A DNA stretch of 64,000 nucleotides from Flavobacterium sp. AED (GTDB taxonomy: Bacteria; Bacteroidota; Bacteroidia; Flavobacteriales; Flavobacteriaceae). The notes below the pieces were generated by a model, which saw nothing but the letters and a program-made list of their open reading frames with translations, made no database searches and was not told where the DNA came from. Each line of letters starts with the position of its first letter. Positions within the stretch are counted from its first letter, which is position 1. This document shows, one piece after another, positions 8,729 through 18,609 of this stretch. A program made the position numbers and the translations under genes. The DNA lies in contig NZ_JSYM01000003.1 of the NCBI RefSeq assembly GCF_000812945.1, forward strand, positions 310,001 to 374,000, read 5' to 3'.

Positions 8729-9627
8729 AGGCCTATAAAAGTTTCAATTTTAGATTTTAATCGAGAAAAATAACCCATTTTAATTTGGAATTTTTGTTGG
8801 GCTTCCCCTGTTATTTCTACTACTAAAGGATGTACAAAAGTTCTTTTGTTGTTTGTATCCAAAAAGGGCATATATCGTCTTGGCGAACCTTTTGTATGCG
8901 TTGCATTGACACCAAATCCTTCGTTAAGAATCTTTGACTCTACTGGGTAAACCGTTAATCCTTTACATTTAAACTGGTTATAAAACCACCTTATAGCCCA
9001 AGAATCAAGTTTACCATTCATTTGTTTTTTTAGCATCCCATTTAAATCTGAGCCTCCTTCTGAAAATGTTTTTTGTGCATTACTATCCTTGACAAACTCA
9101 CTGTAGTCCTGAATCTCCCAGTCAATTTTTTCCCATCTATCTCGCCAGGTTGCCCAACCCCATGACCATCCTCTATTTAAAAAATAAGTGTCATAAATAT
9201 ACTCATCATCGATTTGCAAGTTGAATGAAAAGCCAGAAATAGAAAACACTTTATCTTCATTTTTAAAATCATCAAGAGATTGATTCATAAAGTCTAAAAA
9301 GTTATTAGTACTTACTAAATCATCTTCCAAAACAATAACCGTTTCATGAATTTTTAAAATTTCAGTAACTCCTTCAATAATTGAACTGGCCAATCCTTTA
9401 TTCAATAGAGACTCATATATCGTTACCGTTTTAAAGCCATCAATTGACTTAATATAATTTCTAACTTTATCAACACCTTCCGCATCTTGATCCCCGCGAG
9501 CAGCATCTGAAAAAATATACAAATCAGACTGTGAGGCTAGATTATTTTTTTTGAGAGCTTCTACTGTTTGCTTTAAAGTATCAAGGCGTTTATAAGTGAA
9601 GAGGACTATGGGAGCAAAATCTTCCAT
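8725..9627 (-). CDS. Glycosyltransferase, GT2 / GNT-I-like fold
   Basis: This 300-residue protein starts with [20 protein letters not shown], the usual first strand and helix of GT-A enzymes. It carries an acidic metal and nucleotide-sugar site in [15 protein letters not shown] near residue 95 and a conserved-looking [14 protein letters not shown] motif near 150. This form is common in capsule clusters of Bacteroidota. It should add one sugar to the lipid-linked repeat unit on the cytoplasmic face. The gene overlaps the downstream acetyltransferase gene by 4 bases and follows the next glycosyltransferase after 5 bases. Donor sugar and linkage are not predictable. Confidence 0.85.
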   Translation of the reverse strand: MEDFAPIVLFTYKRLDTLKQTVEALKKNNLASQSDLYIFSDAARGDQDAEGVDKVRNYIKSIDGFKTVTIYESLLNKGLASSIIEGVTEILKIHETVIVLEDDLVSTNNFLDFMNQSLDDFKNEDKVFSISGFSFNLQIDDEYIYDTYFLNRGWSWGWATWRDRWEKIDWEIQDYSEFVKDSNAQKTFSEGGSDLNGMLKKQMNGKLDSWAIRWFYNQFKCKGLTVYPVESKILNEGFGVNATHTKGSPRRYMPFLDTNNKRTFVHPLVVEITGEAQQKFQIKMGYFSRLKSKIETFIGL

Positions 9628-9632
9628 TTGTA

Positions 9633-10484
9633 TTATGATATTTTTTGATATAATTTAGGACTGATCATTTTGGCATAAGCTTTAATAGCAAAATTGATCC
9701 ATTGACTGCCCCAAAATTTCTTTCTAAACTTGATATATTCTCTAATATTCAATCCGAGTGGAGAATGCAATAATTTCCAACGTTTTTTTAAAGGGAAGTT
9801 TGGATTACACCAACCTGGAATACCCTCGTTAGGAGGACAGGTTGCTACATAGTCACTTGTTGTGTAACACCCAAAGTCGGCTTTTAAGGCGCGTAAACCA
9901 TAATCAAAATCACCCATTCCATGTGTATAGTCATTGCATAAATTGCCTAGTTCTTTATAAATTGCTTTTGAAATCAGTACGGCGTTGCCATTAATGTATT
10001 TACATCGTTGAGGACTTCCATTGGGTACCACCGGACCTGTTTCGATTCTTCCTCCATAGGAAAAAATATCGTACTCCAGTGCAGTTCTGCAAGCAGCAGT
10101 AATGATTACTTCTTTTTGGTCAAGGCTAGTTGCAAGGTTATAAGTTTCAATCAGATTTACTAATGCATTTATATCCAAAAGAGTATCATCATTCAGCCAA
10201 AAATAAAAATCATAGTCTTTTGTTGCGGCTGCAGTTTTCCATGCTAGGCGCATTCCCTGGTTCCAATAGAGATTACCATTACCTTGAATGACATTAACTG
10301 AAGGGAATTGATTTTTTGTCGCTAAAGCGGTTCCGTCCGTCGAACCATCATCGACCAAAAACACTTCCAGTTTGAAATCAACTACTAAACCTTGTTGCTC
10401 ATACAAAGCTTTTAGACATTGCAAGCTTTTCTCTTTTCGGTTGTGGCAAGTGAGTAAGACGGCTATAGTTGATATGGATGTCAT
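9633..10484 (-). CDS. Family 2 glycosyltransferase
   Basis: This 283-residue GT-A enzyme begins IAVLLTCHNRKEKSLQCL and has the DDGS nucleotide-binding motif (VFLVDDGSTDGTA, about 42). A second acidic site, YFWLNDDTLLDINAL near residue 93, replaces the classical DXD. The C-terminal half resembles rhamnosyl- or galactofuranosyl-transferase-like GT2 proteins (WNQGMRLAWKTAA, GMGDFDYGLRA). It lacks membrane helices and should work on the cytoplasmic face. It is separated from the upstream polymerase gene by 186 bases and is closely followed by the next transferase. Confidence 0.88.
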   Translation of the reverse strand: MTSISTIAVLLTCHNRKEKSLQCLKALYEQQGLVVDFKLEVFLVDDGSTDGTALATKNQFPSVNVIQGNGNLYWNQGMRLAWKTAAATKDYDFYFWLNDDTLLDINALVNLIETYNLATSLDQKEVIITAACRTALEYDIFSYGGRIETGPVVPNGSPQRCKYINGNAVLISKAIYKELGNLCNDYTHGMGDFDYGLRALKADFGCYTTSDYVATCPPNEGIPGWCNPNFPLKKRWKLLHSPLGLNIREYIKFRKKFWGSQWINFAIKAYAKMISPKLYQKIS

Positions 10485-10670
10485 TATGATTTTAAATAAG
10501 TTATTTTATAGCTGTATTAAAAGTATTTTTCGAGTAATGAGTATGAAACAGTTTATGAGAGTTAGATACTTTTTATCATATAATAGTGGCCTAAAGTCAT
10601 TAGATTTAAACAAGAGTATTACACTTACAGTTCTATTATTCACTTCACTTATACATATTATTTAAGTAAG

Positions 10671-12011
10671 TCACTTTTTTGAAATCAATAGACTACTGAC
10701 GAGATAAATAAAATATGTGTAAATCATTATTGTAAGTGTTCCAAAAAAGACTGTAGCTTGACCATTTATTAGTAAAACAAAAAGACCAAATAATATTGAA
10801 TTTTGAATTAAATTAAAATACGATTTCGGATTTAATATTCTTTGTGAAATGCGGTTTGCAAAAAAGGCAATAATTACCATAATTGGCAAAACAAATAAAC
10901 CATATGCAAAATATAATTCACCAACAATACCAATTCTAATTCCAAAAACTTCATTATATAAATTCATGAAGGCATGTTGACTTCCCATTTGATATAATTC
11001 ATCTTTATTCAAATTAAGCAGTTCAAGTGAGGATGAGTTCATAAAAGATCCAAATGCACTCCATTCAAAATTGTAATTTTTAATTGTTTGATTAGAATAA
11101 GTATTAAAAGAATGAACATAATCTTTAAATTCAACTCCAAATGGTATGTTTTCTACCAATAAATTAAGAGATTCTTTTATATCCCCACCTGTCCTTAAAA
11201 TATTAAGAAGAATATAAACAATCCCAACGGTGGAAAAAGATAAAATAACCGGTGTATTGTTAAATTCTTTTCTATTAAAAGTAATTTTAGAATTACTATC
11301 TCTTAACATTATTGATATTGGTACTAAAGTTAAAAGACTTAATAACAGAATGAATCTTTTTCCATCAACCGACACCACAAATAATAAAAATAGAATAAAC
11401 AAGGATGAAATAATAACCCATTTTTTCTTTTTGTAAAGAAAAAAAACTAAACAAAAACTATAAACAGTTATAAATTTATAATTATAAAGAACTCCATAGT
11501 TGTATTCATACATTTCATTTACAAAGCTTTGCCCAGACAAAATTGGAAGAAAACCAATACTCCCATAAATACTAATTAGTAATAAAATAGGAAATATGAT
11601 TAGAATATAAGTAAAAGGACTTCCAAATAAAATATTCAAATCATCTTTAAATTTTATTTGTTTTACCTTAAATTTTTCGAAAAATGTAAGACTTAATGTA
11701 AAAATTAACAAACAACATAGATATAAAAATGAAGCGTTATATGAATCCAAATTCCAAATATCAGTTTTTAATTTTATGCTATTTATATTTAAAATTCCTA
11801 AAAAATAAAAGAACAACCATGAAATTGAAATTATTTTATTAAATAAATTTTTCATTTTGGTTATTGAAAAAAAAATTATTAAACATCCTAAAATTAATTC
11901 ATTCGGAATTAATTGAACAGAATTTTCTGGATATAATAATAAAAGAAAACTATTAAATAAAATAATTAATATATAAGGGAAAAACTTTTTTATATGTGTT
12001 TTTGATTTCAA
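10671..12011 (-). CDS. Wzy-like oligosaccharide repeat unit polymerase
   Basis: This 446-residue protein is almost entirely hydrophobic with about 12 predicted membrane helices. It has a long periplasmic-looking stretch near residues 280-340 containing ENIPFGVEFKDYVHSF, which fits Bacteroidota repeat-unit polymerases. It should join flipped repeat units in the periplasm. Wzy proteins are poorly conserved, so the call rests on topology, size and position between flippase, acetyltransferase and glycosyltransferase genes. The coding sequence is noticeably richer in A and T than the nucleotide-sugar genes to its right, as is typical of the variable core of such loci. An O-antigen ligase is the main alternative. 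Confidence 0.8.
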   Translation of the reverse strand: MKSKTHIKKFFPYILIILFNSFLLLLYPENSVQLIPNELILGCLIIFFSITKMKNLFNKIISISWLFFYFLGILNINSIKLKTDIWNLDSYNASFLYLCCLLIFTLSLTFFEKFKVKQIKFKDDLNILFGSPFTYILIIFPILLLISIYGSIGFLPILSGQSFVNEMYEYNYGVLYNYKFITVYSFCLVFFLYKKKKWVIISSLFILFLLFVVSVDGKRFILLLSLLTLVPISIMLRDSNSKITFNRKEFNNTPVILSFSTVGIVYILLNILRTGGDIKESLNLLVENIPFGVEFKDYVHSFNTYSNQTIKNYNFEWSAFGSFMNSSSLELLNLNKDELYQMGSQHAFMNLYNEVFGIRIGIVGELYFAYGLFVLPIMVIIAFFANRISQRILNPKSYFNLIQNSILFGLFVLLINGQATVFFGTLTIMIYTYFIYLVSSLLISKK

Positions 12012-12026
12012 GCTATTATTTTTAAT

Positions 12027-12650
12027 TTATAATCTTATAAATTTAGCAGGATTTCCTGCCCAAATTTCATTGGCAGGAATATTTTTTGTAACAACCGAAC
12101 AGGCTCCAACAATAGCATTATCACCTATGGAAACACCTTTAAGGATGGTTGTATGTGCACCAATGAAAACATTGTTGCCTATTTTAATTGGTTTTGTTTT
12201 TGTACCAGCCACATCCAATGAACGTATTAAACGATCCTGAGGATTTAGACTATGAAAGTCCGTGTCATATATTGCAACATTTCCTCCAAAATTCACATTA
12301 TCACCGATTTCTATTCTTTCATGGCATACTATTGCTGTTGAACTCATTCCGACGTTATTACCAATTTGAATAACTCCTTTTTTTTCTACAACAATACTAC
12401 ATGAATTGAAACGACCAATTGGATTCGATGATTCTCTATTATTTATTTTGAAGTTAGATCCAATAATACATCTCCCCCCAAGAGTAATGTATATTTTTGG
12501 AATTCCACTACATTTAAAAGTACTAAATTTTACCCCACTAGAATACAATACATAATAACAAAATAACCAATCAATTGGTTTCAATATATAATGTCTTACC
12601 CGGCATAACATTTTAGTTAAAATAACAAATATTTTTTGCATCAAAGTCAT
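12027..12650 (-). CDS. Hexapeptide-repeat acyltransferase
   Basis: This 207-residue protein has an N-terminal helix and then left-handed beta-helix repeats from about residue 70. It carries IGDNVNFGGNVAIYDTDFH, whose histidine matches the catalytic position in maltose and nodulation O-acetyltransferases. The C-terminus contains IGNNVFIGAHTTILKGVSIG and ends in AGNPAKFIRL. It probably O-acetylates a sugar of the capsule repeat unit. It overlaps the flippase gene stop by 4 bases (ATGA). It is a different subtype from the acetyltransferase at 8186-8728, so two separate modifications are likely. Confidence 0.85.
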   Translation of the reverse strand: MTLMQKIFVILTKMLCRVRHYILKPIDWLFCYYVLYSSGVKFSTFKCSGIPKIYITLGGRCIIGSNFKINNRESSNPIGRFNSCSIVVEKKGVIQIGNNVGMSSTAIVCHERIEIGDNVNFGGNVAIYDTDFHSLNPQDRLIRSLDVAGTKTKPIKIGNNVFIGAHTTILKGVSIGDNAIVGACSVVTKNIPANEIWAGNPAKFIRL

Positions 12651-14011
12651 TTATTCCATAAGCCAATGGCTCTTTGATTAATAATTTTATTATATTGAAT
12701 CGTAGAAAGAAAAACACTTGGAAGTATACATATTATAGTTCCAAGTATCACTCCTGCAGAGCCCAAATCACAATATGAGGCAAAAAATATTGAAACAGGA
12801 ATATTAAGGATACCCATTAATATAGTTTGATATAATTGTAATTTTATTTTGCCAACACCATTAATAAAATAATTCAGAGGCGTTAAATATATTATTAGAC
12901 AAGTATAAATACACATCAACAAACTAATTCTAAACGAAACATCAATATTTTTTCCTATCCAAATTTTATATAACAAACTGGAAAAACAAAGTAGGATAAA
13001 GCAAAATAAACAAAAAAGAATTACAATTTTTTTTAAATTCCCCATGGAACATTTAATCCAACTATAATCTTTTTTTAAATACGCTTCGGTAAATGTTGAC
13101 CAATAAGGAGTCACAATAATTGTAAAAAGCATTGTTGATATACTAAACAGCTTAAATGCCAAATTGAATGGAACAACTTCTTTTGGTGAAAATAACTGTG
13201 AAATTATCATATTATCAGTAGTTGTTATTACAATCCATGCCATCTGAATAAAAAAGAAACTTATTCCCAATCCAAAAATATCCCTTAAATATTCTTTTTT
13301 CCATAAAGAAAGAGTAGGTCTATATTCTTTGTATGTTTTTGAAAACGCAAAAAAATTTAGCCACAGTAGTATTAAAACGGGTAAACCTGAAAAAACAGCA
13401 CCAAAAATCAATAAAGAACTTTGTGATGTACGAGTCATTACCCAAATTGCTAATAAAGACGCTACAGAAGTAAAAAAATTAATTTTTCCTTGCATAGAAT
13501 GGTGTTGATCAGCTGTATAAATTGTAGTTATAAGTTTAACCACCAATTGCAAACAAAAAAAAGAAAAAACTATAGGCATGAGTATTCCAAGCTCATTTTG
13601 CAATGTAGCATTTGCATTAAATACTCGAGGCCAATCTATAAAAAAATTTAGTCCAAAAAACACTATTACTAAAAGTAAACAAACACTTCCAATTGTAAAA
13701 TAAGCAGAGCTAACATAAGCTTTGGCTAAGGTCAAATCACCTTTAGCTTTAGATTCCGCAAATTTATTTCGCAATCCATTTCCTAAACCAATATCAAAGA
13801 AGGAGAACCAAGCGATGAAGGAACTCAACGTAAGCCATATTCCATAATTTTCAGTATCAAGATAATTAATGGTTAGAGGAACCATTAAAAAAGAAGTAAG
13901 TATACTACCACCCTTATAAACAAAAGACACTAGGACATGTTTTGTGATATTTTTTGTGCGATCACTTTTTATTCCAATTTTAGAATAGATTTTTTGAATT
14001 GTTTGTTTCAA
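12647..14011 (-). CDS. Wzx-type repeat-unit flippase
   Basis: This 454-residue protein has about 12-14 hydrophobic segments and the polysaccharide-transporter fold of the MOP superfamily. Near the N-terminus it shows FVYKGGSILTSFLMVPLT and SFFDIGLGNGLRNKFAESK, a loop typical of Bacteroidota O-unit flippases. It should turn the undecaprenyl-linked repeat unit from the cytoplasmic to the periplasmic face. The gene starts 131 bases after gmd, across a gap that holds a 10-bp hairpin, and overlaps the next acyltransferase gene by 4 bases. Like wzy it is very AT-rich. Confidence 0.9.
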   Translation of the reverse strand: MKQTIQKIYSKIGIKSDRTKNITKHVLVSFVYKGGSILTSFLMVPLTINYLDTENYGIWLTLSSFIAWFSFFDIGLGNGLRNKFAESKAKGDLTLAKAYVSSAYFTIGSVCLLLVIVFFGLNFFIDWPRVFNANATLQNELGILMPIVFSFFCLQLVVKLITTIYTADQHHSMQGKINFFTSVASLLAIWVMTRTSQSSLLIFGAVFSGLPVLILLWLNFFAFSKTYKEYRPTLSLWKKEYLRDIFGLGISFFFIQMAWIVITTTDNMIISQLFSPKEVVPFNLAFKLFSISTMLFTIIVTPYWSTFTEAYLKKDYSWIKCSMGNLKKIVILFCLFCFILLCFSSLLYKIWIGKNIDVSFRISLLMCIYTCLIIYLTPLNYFINGVGKIKLQLYQTILMGILNIPVSIFFASYCDLGSAGVILGTIICILPSVFLSTIQYNKIINQRAIGLWNK

Positions 14012-14040
14012 TTATAATATATATTTTAAAAATTGTGAAA

Positions 14041-14080
14041 TAAATCTACTCCATCAATAAATAACAAAGAAGTAGATTTA
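14041..14080 (-). promoter_or_regulatory. 10-bp hairpin between gmd and the flippase gene
   Basis: Perfect arms at 14041-14050 and 14071-14080 enclose a 20-base loop, in the 131-base gap after gmd and before wzx. The minus strand after the hairpin is T-rich but not a continuous T run. It could be a weak terminator or attenuator at the border between the sugar-nucleotide genes and the variable core. Confidence 0.45.
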
Positions 14081-14142
14081 ATCTGTTTTACATTTAAAAG
14101 TTAATTTATGACTCTTTTATTTTTAAACAAAAAAACAAGAAA

Positions 14143-15264
14143 TTACTCAAAATAATTCAAAGTAGTGTAACCACCATCTTTCAAGTACTGGTCTTTCTGC
14201 ATCAACTTTAAATCACTTTGCATCATATCTTTAACCAAGGCTGGTAAATCATATTTACATTCCCAACCTAATTTAGTTCTTGCTTTAGTAGGGTCTCCTA
14301 TCAACAAATCAACTTCAGTTGGTCGGAAATATTTAGGATCAACTGCTAATACTTCTTTTCCTATTTCCAATTGAAATTCAGGATTAGTACACGCTTTAAC
14401 ATACCCTTTTTCATCAACACCTTCTCCTTTAAACTCTAATTCAATACCAACCTCAGCAAAACTCATGCGTACAAAATCACGAACAGGGGTAGTTTTTCCA
14501 GTGGCAATAACCCAGTCCTCTGCTTCATCTGCTTGCAAAATCATCCACATCATACGTACATAATCTTTGGCATGACCCCAGTCACGTTTGGCATCAAGAT
14601 TTCCTAAATACAATTTATCTTGTAATCCCAAAGCAATTCTGGAAGTGGCTCGAGTAATTTTACGCGTTACAAAAGTCTCTCCACGAATAGGCGATTCATG
14701 GTTAAATAAAATACCATTACAAGCATACATACCATAAGCTTCTCTATAGTTAACCGTAATCCAAAAGGCATACATTTTAGCAACAGCATAAGGAGATCGT
14801 GGATAAAACGGTGTTGTTTCTGATTGTGGTACTTCTTGTACTTTACCATACAATTCAGAAGTAGAAGCTTGATAAATACGGGTCTTTTTTTCTAATCCTA
14901 ACAAACGAACCGCATCAAGTATCCGTAAAGTTCCTAATCCATCAGCATTACCGGTATATTCAGGAGTTTCAAAAGAAACAGCCACATGACTCATTGCCGC
15001 CAAATTATAGATTTCGTCAGGCTGGATTTCTTGGATCAAACGAATCAGGTTAGTTCCATCCGTCATATCGCCATAATGCAAGAAAAAATTACGGTGGTCT
15101 ACATGTGGATCTTGGTATAAATGGTCAATTCTGTCCGTATTAAACAATGAAGAACGTCTTTTTAATCCATGAACAATATATCCTTTTTTTAGTAAAAATT
15201 CACTAAGGTATGCCCCATCTTGTCCTGTTACTCCGGTAATAAATGCTATTTTTTGTGCAGCCAT
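14143..15264 (-). CDS. gmd: GDP-mannose 4,6-dehydratase
   Basis: Gmd converts GDP-D-mannose to GDP-4-keto-6-deoxy-D-mannose, the first step of GDP-L-fucose synthesis. The extended SDR protein (373 residues from the chosen start) opens with the NAD(P) motif [18 protein letters not shown]. It has the active-site region [13 protein letters not shown] and the catalytic YAVAK near residue 160. I chose the ATG at 15262-15264 because the protein then begins [11 protein letters not shown], as the family does. An in-frame ATG nine codons upstream (15291) is possible but adds only a low-complexity extension. It follows fcl after 17-44 bases, in one transcript with manC. Confidence 0.96.
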   Translation of the reverse strand: MAAQKIAFITGVTGQDGAYLSEFLLKKGYIVHGLKRRSSLFNTDRIDHLYQDPHVDHRNFFLHYGDMTDGTNLIRLIQEIQPDEIYNLAAMSHVAVSFETPEYTGNADGLGTLRILDAVRLLGLEKKTRIYQASTSELYGKVQEVPQSETTPFYPRSPYAVAKMYAFWITVNYREAYGMYACNGILFNHESPIRGETFVTRKITRATSRIALGLQDKLYLGNLDAKRDWGHAKDYVRMMWMILQADEAEDWVIATGKTTPVRDFVRMSFAEVGIELEFKGEGVDEKGYVKACTNPEFQLEIGKEVLAVDPKYFRPTEVDLLIGDPTKARTKLGWECKYDLPALVKDMMQSDLKLMQKDQYLKDGGYTTLNYFE

Positions 15265-15308
15265 AATTTTACTTTGTTGTTTAATAATCAAGTCTTTCTA
15301 TACTCAAT

Positions 15309-16259
15309 TTATAGTTTTATTTTTTTTACGTTTTCAATATTTCCCAAAAACCAGTCATAGGTTTTCTGTATTCCCTCTTCCAATCGTACTTGGTGTTTCC
15401 ATCCCAATGCATGCATTTTGGATATATCCATTAATTTTCGTGGGGTACCGTCTGGTTTAGTAGCATCCCAAATGATATCGCCTTGATGTCCCGTTATCTT
15501 TTGAATCGTTTCAGCCAAATGCTTGATGGTCAAATCTTCTCCTGTCCCCACATTATACAAATAATCTGGCAGTATGTTTTCCAAAGCAAACACTACTGAT
15601 TGAGCCATGTCATCTACGAAAAGAAATTCTCTCATAGGCGTACCACTACCCCAAAGCGTAACTGGCGCATTATTATTTACCTTTGCCTCGTGAAACTTAC
15701 GGATCATAGCCGGTAAAACATGTGAGGAATTCAAATCAAAATTATCATGGGTGCCATATAAATTGGTTGGCATCAGACTCACATAGTCTTTTCCAAATTG
15801 CTTTCGGATAGCCTGACAGGCTTTCACCCCGGTAATTTTGGCAATAGCATACCATTCATTAGTGGGTTCTAAAGTATCTGTAAGCAGGTATTCTTCTTTT
15901 AGCGGTTGCGGTGCTAATTTGGGATAGATGCAAGAACTTCCCAGAAAAATAAATTTTTCTACACCTGTTTGTAAGGCTGTATCGACTAAATTATTCTGGA
16001 TTTGCATATTCTCCATAATAAATTGATACGGAAAATTATTGTTAGCTAATATACCACCCACTTTTGCCGCAGCATCAATAATGACTTCCGGTTTTTCTTT
16101 AGCCATGAAATCTTTTACGGCTTGTTGATTCCTTAGATCCAATTCGGTACTGGAAGCTCCAATCAAATTGGTATACCCCTTAGTTGATAGCGCTCTCCAG
16201 ATGGCGCTTCCTACCATACCATTATGTCCCGCTATGTAAATTTTAGTCGCTTTATCCAT
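15309..16259 (-). CDS. fcl: GDP-L-fucose synthase
   Basis: This 316-residue SDR enzyme carries out the 3,5-epimerisation and 4-reduction that turn the Gmd product into GDP-L-fucose. The NADP motif is IYIAGHNGMVGSAIWRAL. The serine region is GSSCIYPKLAPQPL near residue 107, and the catalytic tyrosine and lysine are in WYAIAK near 136. The conserved PTNLYGTHDNFD and DDMAQSVVF segments are present. It lies 8 bases after manC and shortly before gmd, giving a complete GDP-mannose to GDP-fucose cassette. Confidence 0.96.
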   Translation of the reverse strand: MDKATKIYIAGHNGMVGSAIWRALSTKGYTNLIGASSTELDLRNQQAVKDFMAKEKPEVIIDAAAKVGGILANNNFPYQFIMENMQIQNNLVDTALQTGVEKFIFLGSSCIYPKLAPQPLKEEYLLTDTLEPTNEWYAIAKITGVKACQAIRKQFGKDYVSLMPTNLYGTHDNFDLNSSHVLPAMIRKFHEAKVNNNAPVTLWGSGTPMREFLFVDDMAQSVVFALENILPDYLYNVGTGEDLTIKHLAETIQKITGHQGDIIWDATKPDGTPRKLMDISKMHALGWKHQVRLEEGIQKTYDWFLGNIENVKKIKL

Positions 16260-16267
16260 GTTTTTAT

Positions 16268-17275
16268 TTAATTTAACAAATCTGGATTTTCTCTTTCCAG
16301 CTCATTATATATATTTTTGACGTCTTGGGAACTGTCTTTATGCAAAATTAAATTAGCGGTATCTGTATAAACGAAAATAGTATTTTTCAATCCTACAAAA
16401 GCGGTATAATTACTGGTTCCAATCACCATATTGCCATTTTTATCAACTGGATGTCCTGTAGAAACTAAATAATCATAAACGGATTCAAAAGAACCCAAAT
16501 CAGACCAAATGAATGTGGAGGGTACAACCTTTATTTTTTTACTTCTTTCCATAACAGCATAATCAATACTGATAGAAGGAATTTCAAGTGACAACTCTAA
16601 ATCTAAATTTCCATTGTTATTCCTATCCCAAGCTATTTTAGATTTTTCATATACTTCAGGTTTAAACAATTTTAATTCTTCTAGAAAGACCCCAGCTTTA
16701 AAACAAAACATCCCACTGTTCCAAAGAAAATTTCCTTTGGCAATAAAATCTTTTGCCGTAACTTGATTGGGCTTTTCTCTAAAAGAAATCACATCATCAC
16801 CTTTTCGTTCAATATATCCATATCCTATTTCAGGCTTAGTGGGAACAATTCCAAAAGTGACAATATAGCCTTTTGAAGCTTTATCTATAGCTTCTTGAAT
16901 AGCCAAATCATAATTTTTCATTTCATCAATAATATGATCGGATGGCGTTACAATTAAAATATCCTCCGGATCAGAAGCAAAAGCAGCAAAAGCAATAGCA
17001 GCAGCAGTATTTCTTGGAGTGGATTCAATTATGTCTACGTAGGGAGTATTCGATTTCTCCATCACTTTCCTGCTGAGATGGCAATTATCAATATTACCCA
17101 CTACCATAATTTTATCTGCTACATTACGGTTGCGTTCCACAGTCATCTCGAATAACGATTTCCCATCAAACAAATCAAGGTACTGTTTAGGTTGGCTCTT
17201 TCTGGATAAAGGCCATAACCTACTCCCAACTCCACCGGTAAGAATGACATGCGTAATTGAATGCTTTTTTTCCAT
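16268..17275 (-). CDS. manC: Mannose-1-phosphate guanylyltransferase
   Basis: The enzyme makes GDP-mannose from mannose-1-phosphate and GTP, feeding gmd and fcl. The 335-residue protein shows the pyrophosphorylase signature GGVGSRLWPLSR with PKQYLDLF at the N-terminus. It also has TPRNTAAAIAFAA near 86, TPSDHIID near 110 and the FXEKP element FREKPN near 170. It lacks the C-terminal phosphomannose isomerase domain found in long bifunctional ManC/AlgA proteins, so isomerase and phosphomannomutase must be encoded elsewhere. It lies 50 bases after the nucleotide-sugar dehydrogenase gene. Confidence 0.94.
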   Translation of the reverse strand: MEKKHSITHVILTGGVGSRLWPLSRKSQPKQYLDLFDGKSLFEMTVERNRNVADKIMVVGNIDNCHLSRKVMEKSNTPYVDIIESTPRNTAAAIAFAAFASDPEDILIVTPSDHIIDEMKNYDLAIQEAIDKASKGYIVTFGIVPTKPEIGYGYIERKGDDVISFREKPNQVTAKDFIAKGNFLWNSGMFCFKAGVFLEELKLFKPEVYEKSKIAWDRNNNGNLDLELSLEIPSISIDYAVMERSKKIKVVPSTFIWSDLGSFESVYDYLVSTGHPVDKNGNMVIGTSNYTAFVGLKNTIFVYTDTANLILHKDSSQDVKNIYNELERENPDLLN

Positions 17276-17325
17276 GCTTTACTTTTAAATCTTTGCTATA
17301 TCTGCTTTCTTTAATTCTATATTAT

Positions 17326-18609
17326 TTATAATCTGCCATCAACTGCATTTCCTAAAACACCTTTTACATCATACAATAAACTGATGTTATTTTGCAATTT
17401 TGAAATATCAATAGTCAGAAATTGATGGTGTGCAACACCTAAAACTACGGCATCAAATTTTTGATCGGGTAATACATCAGTAGTTATTAAATCATATTCT
17501 TTTTTGACCTCCATAGGGTTCGCTAAAGGATCATATACTGTTACAGTAATTCCATAATCTGCCAAAGCAGCAATGACATCAACAATTTTTGTATTGCGTA
17601 CATCAGGACAGTTTTCTTTGAAAGTAATTCCAAGCATTAAGAGCGTTGCTCCATTGACCGAAATCCCCTTTTTAATCATCAGCTTTACAACCTGAGAAGC
17701 TACATAATCTCCCATACTATCATTCAATCGCCGTCCGGCCAAAATAATTTCCGGATGGTACCCAAATTCTTGGGCCCGTTGTGCTAAATAATAAGGATCA
17801 ACACCGATACAATGACCTCCAACTAATCCAGGCTTAAAAGGCAGAAAATTCCATTTGGTTTTTGCCGCTTCTAAAACAGCCTGGGTATCAATATTCATTA
17901 AATTAAATATTTTAGCCAGTTCGTTCACAAAAGCAATATTAATGTCCCGTTGGGAATTTTCTATTACTTTAGCGGCTTCAGCAACTTTTATGGAAGGGGC
18001 TAAGTGTGTTCCTGCTGTAATAACAGATTGATACAAAGCATTCACGCGTTCCCCAATTTCAGGAGTAGATCCTGAAGTAATTTTCAATATTTTTTCTACA
18101 GTATGTTCTTTATCGCCGGGATTAATTCGCTCAGGAGAATATCCAGCAAAAAAATCAACGTTAAATTGCAATCCCGAAACTCTTTCTAATACAGGCACAC
18201 ACTCCTCTTCAGTAACACCTGGGTATACAGTAGATTCATAAATAACAATATCTCCCTTTTTTAAAACGGATCCAACCGCTTCACTGGATCTGTACAAAGG
18301 AGTTAAATCAGGACGATTGTTTTTATCCACCGGAGTGGGAACAGTTACGATATAATAATTACAAGCCGCAATATCTTCTATAACCGTAGAGCAATATAAA
18401 CCTACAGCATCACTGTTTTTTTGAAGAAGTACTTTTTGCAATACAGCATCAGAAACTTCAAAAGTAGTATCAGTACCAGATTGTAACGAAGCTACTCTGG
18501 ATGCATTAATATCGAAACCAACAACAGCGTATTTTGTTGCAAATAACCGCGCTAATGGTAACCCTACATAACCCAGACCAATTACCGCTATTTTTATATT
18601 TGAACTCAT
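17326..18609 (-). CDS. Nucleotide-sugar dehydrogenase, TviB/WbpO-like
   Basis: This 427-residue NAD-dependent enzyme probably oxidises UDP-N-acetylgalactosamine or UDP-N-acetylglucosamine to the uronic acid, giving the polymer negative charge. The Rossmann motif is IAVIGLGYVGLPLARLFA. The active-site cysteine lies in GGHCIGVDPYYLA near residue 263, and the UDP-binding C-terminal domain contains LGITFKENCPDVRNTK. GVDPYYL is typical of the Vi-antigen and WbpA/WbpO branch, whereas the enzyme at 19741-21147 belongs to the UDP-glucose branch. It is the first gene after the hairpin-rich gap downstream of upxY and has a -7 box at 18706-18713. Exact substrate is inferred only. Confidence 0.9.
   Translation of the reverse strand: MSSNIKIAVIGLGYVGLPLARLFATKYAVVGFDINASRVASLQSGTDTTFEVSDAVLQKVLLQKNSDAVGLYCSTVIEDIAACNYYIVTVPTPVDKNNRPDLTPLYRSSEAVGSVLKKGDIVIYESTVYPGVTEEECVPVLERVSGLQFNVDFFAGYSPERINPGDKEHTVEKILKITSGSTPEIGERVNALYQSVITAGTHLAPSIKVAEAAKVIENSQRDINIAFVNELAKIFNLMNIDTQAVLEAAKTKWNFLPFKPGLVGGHCIGVDPYYLAQRAQEFGYHPEIILAGRRLNDSMGDYVASQVVKLMIKKGISVNGATLLMLGITFKENCPDVRNTKIVDVIAALADYGITVTVYDPLANPMEVKKEYDLITTDVLPDQKFDAVVLGVAHHQFLTIDISKLQNNISLLYDVKGVLGNAVDGRL

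Noticed and set aside
10519..10573. 8-bp inverted repeat (AAAAGTAT/ATACTTTT) in the gap after wzy
   Set aside because: A 39-base loop and a purely AT-rich 8-bp stem are likely by chance in such sequence.
15265..15291. Nine-codon extension of Gmd
   Set aside because: It is low-complexity and Gmd proteins start close to the NAD motif; kept only as an alternative.
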